From Planctomycetaceae bacterium (GTDB taxonomy: Bacteria; Planctomycetota; Planctomycetia; Planctomycetales; Planctomycetaceae), in contig JAKFUG010000017.1 of NCBI GenBank assembly GCA_021732785.1, forward strand, positions 177,352-241,351: a stretch of DNA of 64,000 nucleotides, read 5' to 3'. Shown here in pieces: positions 16,586 to 26,498 of the stretch (the stretch's first letter is position 1; every line of letters begins with the position of its first letter). The translations under genes and the position numbers were made by a program. The notes beneath the pieces are model-generated. The model did not search any database. It saw nothing but the letters and a program-made list of their open reading frames with translations, and was not told the origin of the DNA.

Positions 16586-19003
16586 TCAAGACGCGACCGG
16601 ACTGCACAGCGGCTGGCAAGCGGTCGGCAGCTTTCCGGCAATGGTGCGCAGCAGGGCTTCGCGGTTGATGGGTTTCGTGGCGTAGTCGGAGCAACCGGCG
16701 GCCAGACACTTTTCCCGATCGCCGCTCATCGCGTGCGCCGTTAAGGCGATAATCGGCAACGTGTGGCCGCGATCGCGCAAGGCCCGCGCCGCACCGTAAC
16801 CGTCCAGGACCGGCATCGACATATCCATCAAGATCACGTCGTACGGTTGCTGGTCTTGAATGGCCGCTTCAACGGCGTCCACGGCCAGTTGCCCGTTCTC
16901 GACGAGCGTGACCTTTGCCCCCGCTTTCTTCAGGATGAATTGCAGCAACCGCTGATTGTCGGGACCATCTTCGGCCACAAGAATTCGGCAGGCAAGGTTT
17001 ACGTTTTTCACATCGATGGCAGGCACCGTCATCGCCGCGGCGGACATCATCATCCCCGTCGCTGGTGGTGGAGCAACGTCCGCGGCTTTCGCGATCGAGC
17101 CCTCTGCCGCCCGGACCGGCACCACAATCGTGAACGTGCTGCCGCTTCCAGGCGTGCTGGCGACCAGAATGTCGCCTCCCATCATCTCGGCGAAGCGTTT
17201 GCAGATCGTCAGCCCCAAACCGGTGCCACCAAATTGGCGTGCCGTCGAGGCTTCGGCCTGCGTGAACGGGAGGAACAGCCTGGCCCGCTGCGCGTCCGTC
17301 ATGCCGATGCCCGTATCGCGAACGGCAAGTTCGATTTTGCCGTTCTTCTCGCCGCGGGAGTCCGCCGGCGCTTCGTACTTCATGCTGACGTGGATGCTGC
17401 CGTCTTGCGTGAACTTGACGGCATTGCTGACGAGGTTCAGCAGGATTTGGCGCAGCCGTGTCGGATCGGATTCCACCGACTGCGGGAAGGGGTGCTGGAT
17501 GTCGAGCTGGAGAGCGACCCGGCGTTCGCGGGCGCGGATCTGCATCAGCGAAACGACTTCGGTGACGATTTGATCGGGGGAACAACGGACCTGCTCGATT
17601 TCCAGTTTGCCCGCTTCGATCTTGGAAAGATCGAGAATGTCATTGATGATTTCCAGCAGGAATTCGCCGTTGCGTTTGATCGTTCGCAACGGCTCCTGAA
17701 GCGTGGGAGCACCGACGGTCTGCTCGATGAGCAAATCGGCATAGCCCAGCACGGCGGTCATGGGCGTGCGGATTTCGTGGCTCATGTTCGCCAGGAATTC
17801 GCTCTTGGCTCGCGTTCCCTCTTCCGCACACGTGCGGGCTTCTTCCAGTTCTCTGACGAGCAGCTTCAACTGCTCCGCGTCGCGAATTTCTTTCTCCCGG
17901 GCTTCCTGCAAGAACGCGGAATGCCGCAGCAGTTCCTCCTTGGCTCGCTTGCGCTGCGTGATTTCTTCAACTATCCCGACATACGTCGTCCCGGAATCCG
18001 AATGGTTGGGACACGAACGGAGATGCAGCCAGCGTTCGTGTCCGGGCTCGGAAACGAGTCGGCATTCGCGATCAAAATCGTCACCATCCTGCATGGCCGC
18101 GCGCCACGCATTTCGGAGTTCGTCCCGTTCCTCGGCGTGGATGTAATGCGTCCAATCCTTGTCGGCCGAATCGCGAAAACTGGTCCCCGTGATACGCCGC
18201 CAGGCGGTGTTCGTAAAGATGACCACGCCATCTTCATCCGTCTGGAACACGCCCATCGGCACATTTTCGCTCAACAAACGGAAACGCTCTTCGTTGGACT
18301 GAATGGTCGCCACCATCTCTTTCAACGCGCGGCAGGTTTCCACATTTTGCTGATGGAGTTTGTCCCAGTTAGTCGCCGTCCAAATCCGATATCGCAGCAA
18401 TCGCCAGCCGAAGAGCACTCCCAGCGGCATGGCCCAGTACAATTCATGCTGCCGGCGAAAGTCGTCCACGGCAAAACCAATTCCAAGCACCGCCGCGAAG
18501 GCAAGACCCATTGTCAGCCAGAACTCGCGCTGCGAATGGACGCACCATCCTGCCGCCGCCAGTACGGTCACCAGAAAGGTGGCCTGCCCCGCCGCTGGCA
18601 CAAAGCCGACCCGGGCAATCATGTTCAGCCACAGGACCAGCCAGCAGCCCATCAGCAGCGATGACGCCGTTTGAGAGGTGAGCCGTTGTCGGGCCATCGC
18701 GACACTGCAACCCAGCCCCAGCGCCCCTTGTAACGCCGTGGTCAGCAGGATCGACGTGGAAATCGACGTCTGACCGAGCGCGTCATAGGCCGCCACACCC
18801 AGCATCGCCAGCGACAGACCAAAAATCGTTGTGGAAGCGTTATCGGTGTTATCCAGCCACTGCAATTCAACGGAAGTCCTCGCTCCCCTGGCGGGCGAGA
18901 CACTTGCATCGAATTGGAATGCTTTCGATAACACGAAACGTGTCCCCCGAAATCCAAGTCGTGAAGAAGGAGCGATATTTTCACTGATGTGTAAACGAAA
19001 CAT
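16586..19003 (-). CDS. Membrane hybrid sensor histidine kinase with receiver domain
   Basis: The product is 805 aa. The order is: about five hydrophobic segments (residues 58-205), a PAS sensor (about 235-350), a short coiled linker, HisKA with SEFLANMSHEIRTP (phosphoacceptor His409), HATPase_c with LLNLVSNAVKF (N box), RDTGIGM and GGTGLGLTI, and a C-terminal receiver (672-790) with Asp727 as phosphoacceptor and the KP pair near 777. Such kinases phosphorylate themselves and relay phosphate through the receiver; a histidine phosphotransfer partner is not in the window. No ribosome-binding site is strong at 19003, so the first 20-30 residues are uncertain. The input signal is unknown. Confidence 0.92.
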   Translation of the reverse strand: MFRLHISENIAPSSRLGFRGTRFVLSKAFQFDASVSPARGARTSVELQWLDNTDNASTTIFGLSLAMLGVAAYDALGQTSISTSILLTTALQGALGLGCSVAMARQRLTSQTASSLLMGCWLVLWLNMIARVGFVPAAGQATFLVTVLAAAGWCVHSQREFWLTMGLAFAAVLGIGFAVDDFRRQHELYWAMPLGVLFGWRLLRYRIWTATNWDKLHQQNVETCRALKEMVATIQSNEERFRLLSENVPMGVFQTDEDGVVIFTNTAWRRITGTSFRDSADKDWTHYIHAEERDELRNAWRAAMQDGDDFDRECRLVSEPGHERWLHLRSCPNHSDSGTTYVGIVEEITQRKRAKEELLRHSAFLQEAREKEIRDAEQLKLLVRELEEARTCAEEGTRAKSEFLANMSHEIRTPMTAVLGYADLLIEQTVGAPTLQEPLRTIKRNGEFLLEIINDILDLSKIEAGKLEIEQVRCSPDQIVTEVVSLMQIRARERRVALQLDIQHPFPQSVESDPTRLRQILLNLVSNAVKFTQDGSIHVSMKYEAPADSRGEKNGKIELAVRDTGIGMTDAQRARLFLPFTQAEASTARQFGGTGLGLTICKRFAEMMGGDILVASTPGSGSTFTIVVPVRAAEGSIAKAADVAPPPATGMMMSAAAMTVPAIDVKNVNLACRILVAEDGPDNQRLLQFILKKAGAKVTLVENGQLAVDAVEAAIQDQQPYDVILMDMSMPVLDGYGAARALRDRGHTLPIIALTAHAMSGDREKCLAAGCSDYATKPINREALLRTIAGKLPTACQPLCSPVAS

Positions 19004-19140
19004 AGTGCGTGGAGAAAAGCATCCACGAGGATTTAACCGAATTGCGGCGAGAATCGTTGAATTCCCTGCCGGACTGAGCCGTCAATTTCGATTCAAAGCG
19101 CACAACCGCTGCCAGCGGAGGAATGGAGAAACGCCTGCGC

Positions 19141-19485
19141 TCAGGACCCCGGTTGCACGTAGGCCCAAGCCTGGAGCGGGCCTTCGGCGGTGGTGATGCG
19201 GACCAATCGGCGTTCGTACTCGTGACCGACGAGCATTCCCGGGGGAAGCTCTTCGAGTTCATCGCACCCGGCGAGCGTTTGGTTGTATCGCGATTCGGTG
19301 AGAAAGAAGACTTCGCCGACGACTTCCGCTCCGTCCCGAGCCGCAATCATCAATGGAGCGACGCGTTCATACCCCGGCAGCACTGCCGAAACGACGCGTT
19401 CATAGAAACCGGCGAGATAGTGATGATTGGGTTCGCCGCGGCGGAGCGTGCCGAAGACGAAGAGCGGTCGATATTTTCCACTCAC
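19141..19485 (-). CDS. Gamma-glutamylcyclotransferase (GGCT/AIG2-like) fold protein
   Basis: The product is 114 aa if it starts at the GTG at 19485, which has GAGGG about 7 bases upstream. The longer frame to 19620 would overlap the lipoprotein gene by over 100 bases and adds nothing family-like. The opening RPLFVFGTLRRGEPNHHYL is the substrate-cradle motif of the family, and GEVFFLTESRYNQTLAGCDELE carries the equivalent of the catalytic Glu and the conserved D-x-x-E region. Relatives make 5-oxoproline from gamma-glutamyl compounds or act on gamma-glutamylamines. It lies 29 bp after the lipoprotein gene, so the two are likely co-transcribed. Confidence 0.8.
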   Translation of the reverse strand: MSGKYRPLFVFGTLRRGEPNHHYLAGFYERVVSAVLPGYERVAPLMIAARDGAEVVGEVFFLTESRYNQTLAGCDELEELPPGMLVGHEYERRLVRITTAEGPLQAWAYVQPGS

Positions 19486-19514
19486 GAAAAAACCCTCATG
19501 CCAATCCCGTATCG

Positions 19515-19829
19515 TCACTTCGATACGTTCGGGACGGTGAAATCCGGAATCGGCACTAACGGTGCCGTCGCGGTGCGAAGGCCACTCGTCAAGCAGGAGA
19601 GCTCGAATTCCTCGGTGCAATCAGGGTGAAGGAAGGGATCTCCATTCTGGTCTGTGCATTGCTTTACCACATATGCTTGTACTTCCGAACACGCTGCGCA
19701 GGAAGTGTGAACAAAGGTGGTGGTTGGCTTGTTCGGTATGGTGCATTCACAAGTCGCCGTCGAACGGAAACAACCCGTCGCCGTGACTGCAAAAATCAGG
19801 ATCATCAGACGCAGTCCGAATGTTGTCAT
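19515..19829 (-). CDS. Small putative lipoprotein
   Basis: The product is 104 aa from the ATG at 19829 (MTTFGLRLMILIF); the frame extends 12 codons further but the hydrophobic leader starts here. The lipobox is TATGC (Cys20). The mature part is small and Cys-rich (CECTIP, CAAC, CTD, CTEE, CL), suggesting disulfides outside the cytoplasm. I do not recognise a family. The downstream GGCT-like gene follows after 29 bp. Confidence 0.65.
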   Translation of the reverse strand: MTTFGLRLMILIFAVTATGCFRSTATCECTIPNKPTTTFVHTSCAACSEVQAYVVKQCTDQNGDPFLHPDCTEEFELSCLTSGLRTATAPLVPIPDFTVPNVSK

Positions 19830-19950
19830 TTCAACCTTCCCGAGCGGGTTTCGGAGACGAGGCACTGGAAGGCGATTTTACGGACCTGTACACGTTGTTT
19901 ACAAAAGAATTCCCTCGAAGCCGATGTCTTCTTCGCAAACATTCGCAAAC

Positions 19951-21027
19951 TTACAAAACCTTCAGCACTGCCTCGCCCATCGCTGCGGTCTTGAGCCAAG
20001 GGGCGTCCTTCGCCGCGAGATCTTTCGTGCGATATCCTTCTTGCAGTACCTTGTGAACGGCCTGCTCGACGGCCACCGCTTCGGCTTCCAGTTTCAATGA
20101 ATGCCGCAACAACATCGCGGAAGCCAGAATCGTTGCCAGCGGATTCGCGATCCCTTGCCCGGCGATATCCGGCGCGGAGCCGTGAATGGGTTCGTACAGT
20201 CCCGGTCCCGATGATCCGATCGATGCTGACGGCAGCATGCCCATCGACCCCGGCAACATCGAACCTTCATCAGTCAGAATGTCGCCGAACATGTTTTCCG
20301 TCACGACGACATCAAAGCTGCGCGGCTTCGAGATGAGATACATCGCCGCGGCATCGACGAGAATATTCTCGTACTGCACATCGGGGAATTCGGTCTGCAT
20401 GACGCGCTCGAAGGTTCGCCTCCACAGCCGGGAGACTTCGAGCACGTTCGCCTTATCGACCGAGGTGACTTTCTTCTTCCGGCCGCGCGCCGCTTGAGCC
20501 GCGAGGCGGACGATCCGTTCAACTTCGCCGGTGCTGTAGATCATCGTGCTGAACGATTCTTCGCCGGAGCCGTCTTTCGCCGGTCGCGTGCCCGATTCAC
20601 CGAAGTACAGCCCGCCGGTGAGTTCGCGGAAGAAGAGAATATCGACGCCGCTGACGATCTCGGGTTTCAATGGAGACGCGGCCACCAACTCCGGCAGCAC
20701 AGAAATCGGCCGCAGATTGGCGAACAGGCCGAGCTCCTTCCGGATCTTCAACAGCCCTTGTTCCGGCCGGACTTTCGCTGTCGGGTTATCCCATTTGGGA
20801 CCACCGACCGCACCGAGCAGAATGGCGTGCGAATCCCGCGCAGCGGTGAGCGTCGCATCCGGGAGTGCCGTGCCGAATTCATCAATCGCGATGCCGCCGA
20901 TAGGGTGCGAGGACATCGTGAAGCGGTGGCCGAACTTCGCGGCGACCGCATTCAGAACCTTCTGGCCCTCGGCGACCACTTCCGGACCAATCCCATCTCC
21001 CGGCAGCAAAACAATCTTCGCATCCAC
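19951..21027 (-). CDS. leuB: 3-isopropylmalate dehydrogenase
   Basis: The product is 358 aa from a GTG at 21027, preceded by GAGGG; this gives the normal family N-terminus ([16 protein letters not shown]). The open frame runs on to 21681 but that part is not family-like. The enzyme oxidises and decarboxylates 3-isopropylmalate with NAD in leucine synthesis. Motifs: [39 protein letters not shown], and [20 protein letters not shown] with the Mg-binding Asp residues. No other leu genes are in the window, so the pathway is scattered. Confidence 0.96.
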   Translation of the reverse strand: MDAKIVLLPGDGIGPEVVAEGQKVLNAVAAKFGHRFTMSSHPIGGIAIDEFGTALPDATLTAARDSHAILLGAVGGPKWDNPTAKVRPEQGLLKIRKELGLFANLRPISVLPELVAASPLKPEIVSGVDILFFRELTGGLYFGESGTRPAKDGSGEESFSTMIYSTGEVERIVRLAAQAARGRKKKVTSVDKANVLEVSRLWRRTFERVMQTEFPDVQYENILVDAAAMYLISKPRSFDVVVTENMFGDILTDEGSMLPGSMGMLPSASIGSSGPGLYEPIHGSAPDIAGQGIANPLATILASAMLLRHSLKLEAEAVAVEQAVHKVLQEGYRTKDLAAKDAPWLKTAAMGEAVLKVL

Positions 21028-21333
21028 GACGCAGGCACCCTCGGTTGAAACGGCTCGGTTCGACGAATAACTCGATGTTACGCCACACCGCGTTCCAGTG
21101 AAAGCAACCCACAGAAATCTGAGCGGCACGGCGCTAACCGCCGGTGTCTTCGGGGGTGACGCACCGGCGGCTAGCGCCGTGCCGCTCAGTGAGAAAGACC
21201 GATCCTGTTCAGGCCGTGCGTAACGATGATGCGGGCCATCGGCCTGCGGATGAAGATCGCTTGGCATTCCGTCGATAGATGCGAAACGAACGTCGGCATC
21301 TTTTGCCGATAGACGGAGATCGAGGAACAGAGC
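21028..21333. other. 306-bp divergent intergenic region with hairpin C1
   Basis: It separates leuB (minus) from the small membrane protein (plus) and contains the 26-bp-arm hairpin at 21120-21188. Upstream extensions of leuB cover it on the minus strand but lack protein-like features. No further feature was recognised. Confidence 0.5.
21120..21188. repeat. Nested hairpin, family C copy 1
   Basis: The arms 21120-21145 and 21163-21188 pair at 25 of 26 positions (core GGCACGGCGCTA / CGCCGGT). Each arm holds a CGGCGCTA-GCCG-type half palindrome. Copy 2 is at 22341-22413. Confidence 0.9.
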
Positions 21334-21591
21334 ATGTTGCGCGCGTCGGCGTTTGCGGCGGGATTGTTTATCTGCCTGTGGGGCGGCATTTTCCTTGTCG
21401 TCGACAAAATCGTGCTTCACAGCCCCCCGGCAAACGAACCCGGCATTCGCGGGATGCTGAAAAAACAGGCCATCGGCGAAGAAACCCGCCCGATCATCGA
21501 CCCCGCCGACTGGGCCGCGTTCACACTGATGTCGATCGGCTCCGTGACGATGCTGTACTCCGTCGCGCTGCCGAAGAAGTCGAGCGGCTGA
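21334..21591 (+). CDS. Small two-span membrane protein
   Basis: The product is 85 aa. It has hydrophobic segments at about residues 5-25 and 60-78, joined by a charged loop with a short [14 protein letters not shown] motif. A GAGGAAC ribosome-binding site lies 6 bases upstream of the ATG, which makes the gene credible despite its size. It stands alone on the plus strand between two minus-strand genes and 20 bp before the convergent kinase gene. I recognise no family and propose no function. Confidence 0.65.
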   Translation: MLRASAFAAGLFICLWGGIFLVVDKIVLHSPPANEPGIRGMLKKQAIGEETRPIIDPADWAAFTLMSIGSVTMLYSVALPKKSSG

Positions 21592-21611
21592 ACGAGAATC
21601 CAGGATCGACA

Positions 21612-22328
21612 TTAGGGCATCGCGATCGGCAGCGTGAAACAAACCACCACGCCGGGGCCGCTGGGCGGGGATTCCATCCACACGCGGCCGCCGTGGCGTT
21701 CGATCGTTCGTTTCACGATGCTCAACCCCAAACCGGTGCCGGGTTGTTTCGCTTTGAGCCGGATGAACGGTTCGAACACGCGTTCGCGATCGGCTTCTGG
21801 AATGCCCTTCCCGTGATCGCGGACGCGCACGAGGACCTGCTCGCCCTCGTGACGGTAATTCACATCCACGTCGACGAACTGATGTGCGTCGGTGCGGAAC
21901 TTCACGGAGTTCGCGAACAGGTTCTGAAAGACGGCGATCAGTTGCGGCTCCTGTCCCAGCACCAGCGGTCCGTCAGGATTCGTTTTGACCATGAGATGCT
22001 GAGGTTCGATCAGCACGCGGGCATCGCGGACCAGTTGCGGAATCGACAACGCCTGCGGCGGACCGGCCGGTTGATTCAATTTCGCCAGTTGCAACAGATC
22101 ATCGAGCTGCCGCTCCATGTGGGCGATGGCATGGGAAATGTGTGCCAGATCCGTATCGAATTCCGTCCATCGGCCGGTTTTCGCGCTGGCCGTCAGCCCC
22201 TTGAGAAACCCCGCGATGGTCACGAGCGGACCTTTTAAGTCGTGAGCGCTGCGATAGGTGAGTTGCTCCAGATCGGCAATGCGACGCTGGAATTGTTCGA
22301 TGAATGGGGATGGATCGTGCATGAACAA
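21612..22328 (-). CDS. Soluble sensor histidine kinase
   Basis: The product is 238 aa. It has only the kinase core: a HisKA-like helix with SAHDLKGPL (His29; this H-D-L-K-x-P form is typical of kinases related to bacteriophytochrome types) and a HATPase_c domain with [11 protein letters not shown] (N box), VRDHGKGIP and [11 protein letters not shown]. There is no sensor or membrane domain, so it must receive input from another protein or lie in a multi-protein relay. No response regulator is adjacent. A long perfect hairpin ends close upstream of the start (22341-22413). Confidence 0.9.
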   Translation of the reverse strand: MFMHDPSPFIEQFQRRIADLEQLTYRSAHDLKGPLVTIAGFLKGLTASAKTGRWTEFDTDLAHISHAIAHMERQLDDLLQLAKLNQPAGPPQALSIPQLVRDARVLIEPQHLMVKTNPDGPLVLGQEPQLIAVFQNLFANSVKFRTDAHQFVDVDVNYRHEGEQVLVRVRDHGKGIPEADRERVFEPFIRLKAKQPGTGLGLSIVKRTIERHGGRVWMESPPSGPGVVVCFTLPIAMP

Positions 22329-22340
22329 TGTCCACCCGAC

Positions 22341-22413
22341 ATGAGCGGCACGGCGCTAGCCGCCGGTTCTTTGAATGCCGGGAAGAACCGGCGGCTAGCG
22401 CCGTGCCGCTCAT
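22341..22413. repeat. Nested hairpin, family C copy 2
   Basis: Perfect 30-bp arms at 22341-22370 and 22384-22413 around a 13-base loop. It contains the same GGCACGGCGCTA core as copy 1 at 21120-21188, 1.2 kb away, and lies 12 bp before the kinase start and 8 bp after the next gene's stop. Confidence 0.95.
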
Positions 22414-22420
22414 GGAAATG

Positions 22421-24277
22421 TTACGAACCTTCGATCATCAGCAACGGTTCGACGTCGCCCGCTTTGTCGAACCGGGCGATCACGGTTTCGTTGAACGTGT
22501 GATGTCCCAGCACGGCGCGCGACATGCCCGTCGATTGCAGACTGCGATAGAACAGCCATTGCGACGCGCCGACTCGCAACCGATACCCGGCGGCTTGATC
22601 GGGCCGGAGAATTTTGCTTTCTTCGGTCACCGTCAACGGCTTCCAGTCGACCGCGGCATTCCGTCGATTCGGGTGCCAATCCAGAACCAGCGGGGCGAGC
22701 AGCCCGCGTCCTTCGGCGATGTGATTCAAGCGGATGCTCCCATCACCAATCGCGCATTGATGCGGGGTGCTATGCACGCGATTGGCGGGCAATCCCAGCG
22801 GAATCACCCGCACGCGGCTGCGCGGGCTGCGAAGGTGCGCGAGCCGCGTTTCCGTATCGGCCGTCGCCGTGAGACCGCTCACGACCGGGAGTTGCGATGC
22901 GTATTCCATGCGTTCGTTCTTCACGCCGGAGATGCTGTCGGCGAGGAACAGGAACTGGTCGGTCCGTGAAAGGAGAATCATCCGCTCGACGCGCAACTTG
23001 CCCGGGCCGCACATCTGCAATTCGACGTAGTCGGCTTCGGGATCGGTCTCCCAGCAGACGCACGACCATTCCTCGGCAAGTTCAATCTGGGCGTCGCCAA
23101 TCCGGAGTTGCAGGCCCCACGGACCATGAATAATCGGTTCGCCGCCGATGGTGACATCGAGTTGCGGGAGCGCTTCATGATGCGTCACCGCGACGGTATC
23201 GGCCGTGGCGGTCCAATCGGAACGGAGCAGCGCGAAGCGCGCCCAGTCGGATTGATTCGAAGGCATCACCAAGGCGCCGCCCGCGCGCGATGTTCCCGAC
23301 GGTTTCTTTCCCGAGGCGTGACGATGCAGGCTCTTCAGGCAACTCAAAGACGGATTTGCGGCAGGCCACTCGAACAGCTCGGCAGCGGCGGCGAGCACCG
23401 GCAACGGATCGACGGCCAAGCCATTCGTCAGCGCGAGTCGGCCATCCGCGCGGCACAACGCCAGCGTCCGTTCGCAGACGTCGCTCAGCAACGTCCGTTC
23501 GTCCATATCCCACAACTCGGCTTCGAACGCCTCGGCCCAAGCCGTGCAGCGGATCAGTGAGGCCAACCACAACGGCAACCGCGCGGCGAGTTCCGCATGC
23601 ACGGTGCCGTCGTTGTCCGCACGGGCCGGGAGGTCCTTTTTGATGACCTTCTGTCCCCGGCGCAGGAGTTCCGCTGCCCCGTGAAGATCGATGAACAGCA
23701 GCCCGGCACAAAAAGGGATTTCGCCATTCGATTGCAGGGCCACATCGGGAGCTAAGCCCGCGGTGTTCGCCATCGGTCCGTGCTGCAAGACCGCAGTCAA
23801 GACACGACGAAACAGGGGCCACTGAATCTCCGTCGACAACGAAGACGTGGCGAGAATTTCGAGACCGCTCAACAGGGACGCGGAGGGGGTCATGTCCGTG
23901 GCGGGATTACCCAGCAGACGCGCCGCCGGTTCAATTTTCTCGGCCCAACTGGCTCGCGGGTGAATGGCCGCCCGGCGTTTCTTCAGCGCTTTTGCCGGAC
24001 GGAATGGCGCGAGGACGCGATCGAGTTGTTCATCCACACCCGCCGTGATGGACCATGCCGCCTGCAACGTCTTGGGCGAACTTCCGTTCGTTCGCAGGGC
24101 TTTCAGCCGCGTTCGCCAGGCGCGCAGAAATTTTGCCGGTTCGCCGGTTGCCGCCGCAGCGACGAGTTCCGCGGGAGCCGAACGGTTCCACGTCAGACCC
24201 CGCAAGAAGTCGGCATCCGTTGCGGACCCCAGATCGGCGGGCGCAGTGCGGAAGGAAATCGAAGAACCCGTTGCCAT
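22421..24277 (-). CDS. Unknown protein, distantly heparinase II/III-like
   Basis: The product is 618 aa from the ATG at 24277 (MATGSSISF). The frame also opens further upstream at a TTG. The first 350 residues are mostly alpha-helical with repeated Leu-Ala helices, as in an alpha/alpha toroid; the C-terminal part is beta-rich (PSNQSDWARFALLRSDW, then PLLMIEGS at the end). Helical toroid plus beta-sandwich is the plan of heparinase II/III-type lyases, and SDWARFALLRSDW resembles that family's motif, but I see no secure catalytic triad and no signal peptide. It might be a cytoplasmic relative or an unrelated family. It sits downstream of the two-component pair on the same strand. Confidence 0.5.
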   Translation of the reverse strand: MATGSSISFRTAPADLGSATDADFLRGLTWNRSAPAELVAAAATGEPAKFLRAWRTRLKALRTNGSSPKTLQAAWSITAGVDEQLDRVLAPFRPAKALKKRRAAIHPRASWAEKIEPAARLLGNPATDMTPSASLLSGLEILATSSLSTEIQWPLFRRVLTAVLQHGPMANTAGLAPDVALQSNGEIPFCAGLLFIDLHGAAELLRRGQKVIKKDLPARADNDGTVHAELAARLPLWLASLIRCTAWAEAFEAELWDMDERTLLSDVCERTLALCRADGRLALTNGLAVDPLPVLAAAAELFEWPAANPSLSCLKSLHRHASGKKPSGTSRAGGALVMPSNQSDWARFALLRSDWTATADTVAVTHHEALPQLDVTIGGEPIIHGPWGLQLRIGDAQIELAEEWSCVCWETDPEADYVELQMCGPGKLRVERMILLSRTDQFLFLADSISGVKNERMEYASQLPVVSGLTATADTETRLAHLRSPRSRVRVIPLGLPANRVHSTPHQCAIGDGSIRLNHIAEGRGLLAPLVLDWHPNRRNAAVDWKPLTVTEESKILRPDQAAGYRLRVGASQWLFYRSLQSTGMSRAVLGHHTFNETVIARFDKAGDVEPLLMIEGS

Positions 24278-24427
24278 ACCGAAAAATCGCGTTGAGACCG
24301 AGAGCTGCGGCCGTCCTTGAATTCGCCGTGCCGGCTCCGCCTGACAACGAAACAGCAGCGTAATCGGACGGCGAAGCAATTGCCAATCGCCGGGTGGCTG
24401 TCCCAGGCGGAATGTTCGTTCGGCGCT

Positions 24428-25846
24428 TTACTCTTTTGGTAGCGGAAAGGTCATTGTGAACGTGGTTCCCTGCTCCGGCGTGCTGGAAACGTCGATCGTT
24501 CCCTGATGTTGATCGACGATAGCCTGACATATGCTCAATCCGAGTCCATTGCCACGCGATTCCGTCCCGCGGTCACGGGACTTGCTCACCTGATAGAACC
24601 GCTCAAAAATTCGGGGCAGATTTTCTTCCGGAATGCCGATGCCGGTGTCGCGGACGGTCATGCGTCCGCGGTGCTGCGCTGCATCGAATTCCACCTGGAC
24701 TTCCACGCGGCCGCCGGGAGGCGTAAATTTCACCGCGTTATCGACCAGGTTTGTAATCAGTTGCCGAAGCTGTTGCCGGTTCCCGAGAATCGAGACCGGT
24801 TGGTCTGCCCGTCCCACGAGGGCGACCCCGCGCTCTTCGGCCACCGGGGCAAACATTTCCACGGTTCGCTGCACAATTTCATCCAGGCGAACCGGTGCGA
24901 ACGAAACTCGTAGCACTTCGCTCTGGGCTTCCGCCAGTTGCAGCAATTGACTGACCAATTGCCCGAGATGCCGGCATTCATCGGAAATCAAAATCAGCAG
25001 GTCTTCGTATTCCGCGGTCGTGCGTTCGTGCTGTAATGCGACTTCGACAGAACTTTGAATGGCGGTCACAGGGGAGCGCAATTCGTGGGCGGCATTGGCG
25101 ACGAAATCCCGCTTGCGGCGCAGATGATCGGCGATTTCGTCGAGAAAATGGTTGATCTTGATCGCCAACTGATCGAGTTCATCGCCGACACCTCGAACTT
25201 CGAGACGCTCTTCCAGTTGACTGGGACGCAGCCGTTCGGTGGTCGCAATGATCTGCTGCACGGGGGCAATCGCCCTGTCGGCCAGCAGAAAGCCACCCAG
25301 CGGAGCCAGAAGCAGCAGGGCGAACCCGACGGGAGCCAGCAATTCGGTGAGCCGCGAAACGTCCTGCGCGATGAACGCGGTCTTGGTTCCCACCCGCAGA
25401 TAATACCGGGGAATCCCCGGGATTTTGACCTCGCGCTCCACCGCGCGGAAATGATCCGAAGCCCAAATCGAAGCGCCGTCCAAGGCACCGACTTCTTGCG
25501 CTAACGGTTCCGGGGGCGCGTGTTCCGGGGGTCCCACCCACAGGGTCTCGCGGCTCGCATTCAACCAGCGAACATGCCAGCCCCGATCGCGATGACTGTT
25601 CGCCTTTTGAACGAGTTCCACCCGAATCTGATCGAGATCGGGATAACAGCGCCCCACCGCGAGAATTAACTCTTTTACTTCGTCGTTGAGAACGTGGTCC
25701 GTTTCGGTGAGCAGCGAATACCGTAACCGCTCCCGGACCGCGATCAAGGCGATCAGCACGGCCAGGAAGACCACCACCGAGTTCCAGATGGTCAACCGCA
25801 CACGAATCGTGCGAACGGACCGACTAAACCTCTGCAGCCACGGCAT
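24428..25846 (-). CDS. Transmembrane sensor histidine kinase
   Basis: The product is 472 aa from the ATG at 25846, which overlaps the end of the response regulator by 23 bases, a sign of translational coupling; the open frame to 25930 lies inside that gene. TM1 is at about 20-38, a periplasmic domain of about 130 residues follows, TM2 at 170-190, then HAMP (190-243), HisKA with FVANAAHELRSPV (His254) and HATPase_c with TNLVDNAVKFTPPGG, RDTGIGIPEENL and GNGLGLSICQ. It should phosphorylate the adjacent OmpR-type regulator. The layout resembles copper or envelope-stress sensors; the signal is unknown. Confidence 0.95.
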   Translation of the reverse strand: MPWLQRFSRSVRTIRVRLTIWNSVVVFLAVLIALIAVRERLRYSLLTETDHVLNDEVKELILAVGRCYPDLDQIRVELVQKANSHRDRGWHVRWLNASRETLWVGPPEHAPPEPLAQEVGALDGASIWASDHFRAVEREVKIPGIPRYYLRVGTKTAFIAQDVSRLTELLAPVGFALLLLAPLGGFLLADRAIAPVQQIIATTERLRPSQLEERLEVRGVGDELDQLAIKINHFLDEIADHLRRKRDFVANAAHELRSPVTAIQSSVEVALQHERTTAEYEDLLILISDECRHLGQLVSQLLQLAEAQSEVLRVSFAPVRLDEIVQRTVEMFAPVAEERGVALVGRADQPVSILGNRQQLRQLITNLVDNAVKFTPPGGRVEVQVEFDAAQHRGRMTVRDTGIGIPEENLPRIFERFYQVSKSRDRGTESRGNGLGLSICQAIVDQHQGTIDVSSTPEQGTTFTMTFPLPKE

Positions 25847-26498
25847 AACCTCGACCCCGAATCGTTTTAATGAGCGAATCGTCACGACCCCGGTCGAGCT
25901 TGCCGCGCAGGCGGTTGATATGCACCTCAATCACATTGGTGGTGCCGTCCCAGTTGAACCCCCAGACGTGTTCGCACAGCATCTTTCGCGTCACCACCTG
26001 GCCGGCATACCGCATCAGGAGTTCGAGGAGGCTGAATTCGATGGGCGTCAGGTCGACATCCTGACCGTCCCGCGTCACCCGGCGCGTGGTCAGATCGAGC
26101 GTCAGCTCGCCGGCTTTCAGGATGGGCGTCGGCCGCGTTTGTGTCCGGCGGACCACGGCGTGAATGCGGGCCATCAGTTCGGCAAATTCGAATGGCTTGA
26201 CGATGTAATCATCGGCACCGGTGTTTAATCCAGAAACGCGGTCTTCCACACCGCCGAGCGCCGTGAGAAGAACCACGGGGCACATCACGCCCGAGCGGCG
26301 GATCTCGCGCAGCACTTCCTGACCGCTCCGTTTGGGCAGCATCTGATCGAGAACAATCGCATCCGCCTGCTGGCGCAGCGCCGCATTGGTCCCTTCTTCA
26401 CCGTCCTGAACCCACTCGCAGGCATGTCCGGCTTCGGTAAAGCCTTTGACGAGCGCGCGGCCGACAGCGACATCATCTTCCACGACCAGAATCTGCAT
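25824..26498 (-). CDS. OmpR/PhoB-family response regulator
   Basis: The product is 224 aa. The receiver domain spans 1-115 with acidic pocket residues at VVEDD, the phosphoacceptor Asp51 in AIVLDQMLP, Thr in VLLTALGG and the Lys in DYIVKPF. The winged-helix DNA-binding domain spans 125-222, with LTPIEFSLLELLMRYAGQVVTRKML and VIEVHINRLRGKLD. It is encoded just upstream of its kinase with overlapping ends. The divergent neighbour across a 624-bp gap is a SulP transporter, which could be a target, but no binding site is evident. Confidence 0.95.
   Translation of the reverse strand: MQILVVEDDVAVGRALVKGFTEAGHACEWVQDGEEGTNAALRQQADAIVLDQMLPKRSGQEVLREIRRSGVMCPVVLLTALGGVEDRVSGLNTGADDYIVKPFEFAELMARIHAVVRRTQTRPTPILKAGELTLDLTTRRVTRDGQDVDLTPIEFSLLELLMRYAGQVVTRKMLCEHVWGFNWDGTTNVIEVHINRLRGKLDRGRDDSLIKTIRGRGYAVAAEV

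Noticed and set aside
19486-19620. Longer GGCT-like protein starting at 19620
   Set aside because: It would overlap the lipoprotein gene; the GTG at 19485 with GAGGG fits better.
21028-21681. Long leader or fused domain before LeuB
   Set aside because: The frame is open but not protein-like, crosses the family C hairpin, and the GTG at 21027 gives the normal family start.
22421-24277. Firm heparinase II/III assignment
   Set aside because: Domain plan fits but no catalytic triad or signal peptide could be placed, so only a low-confidence resemblance is given.
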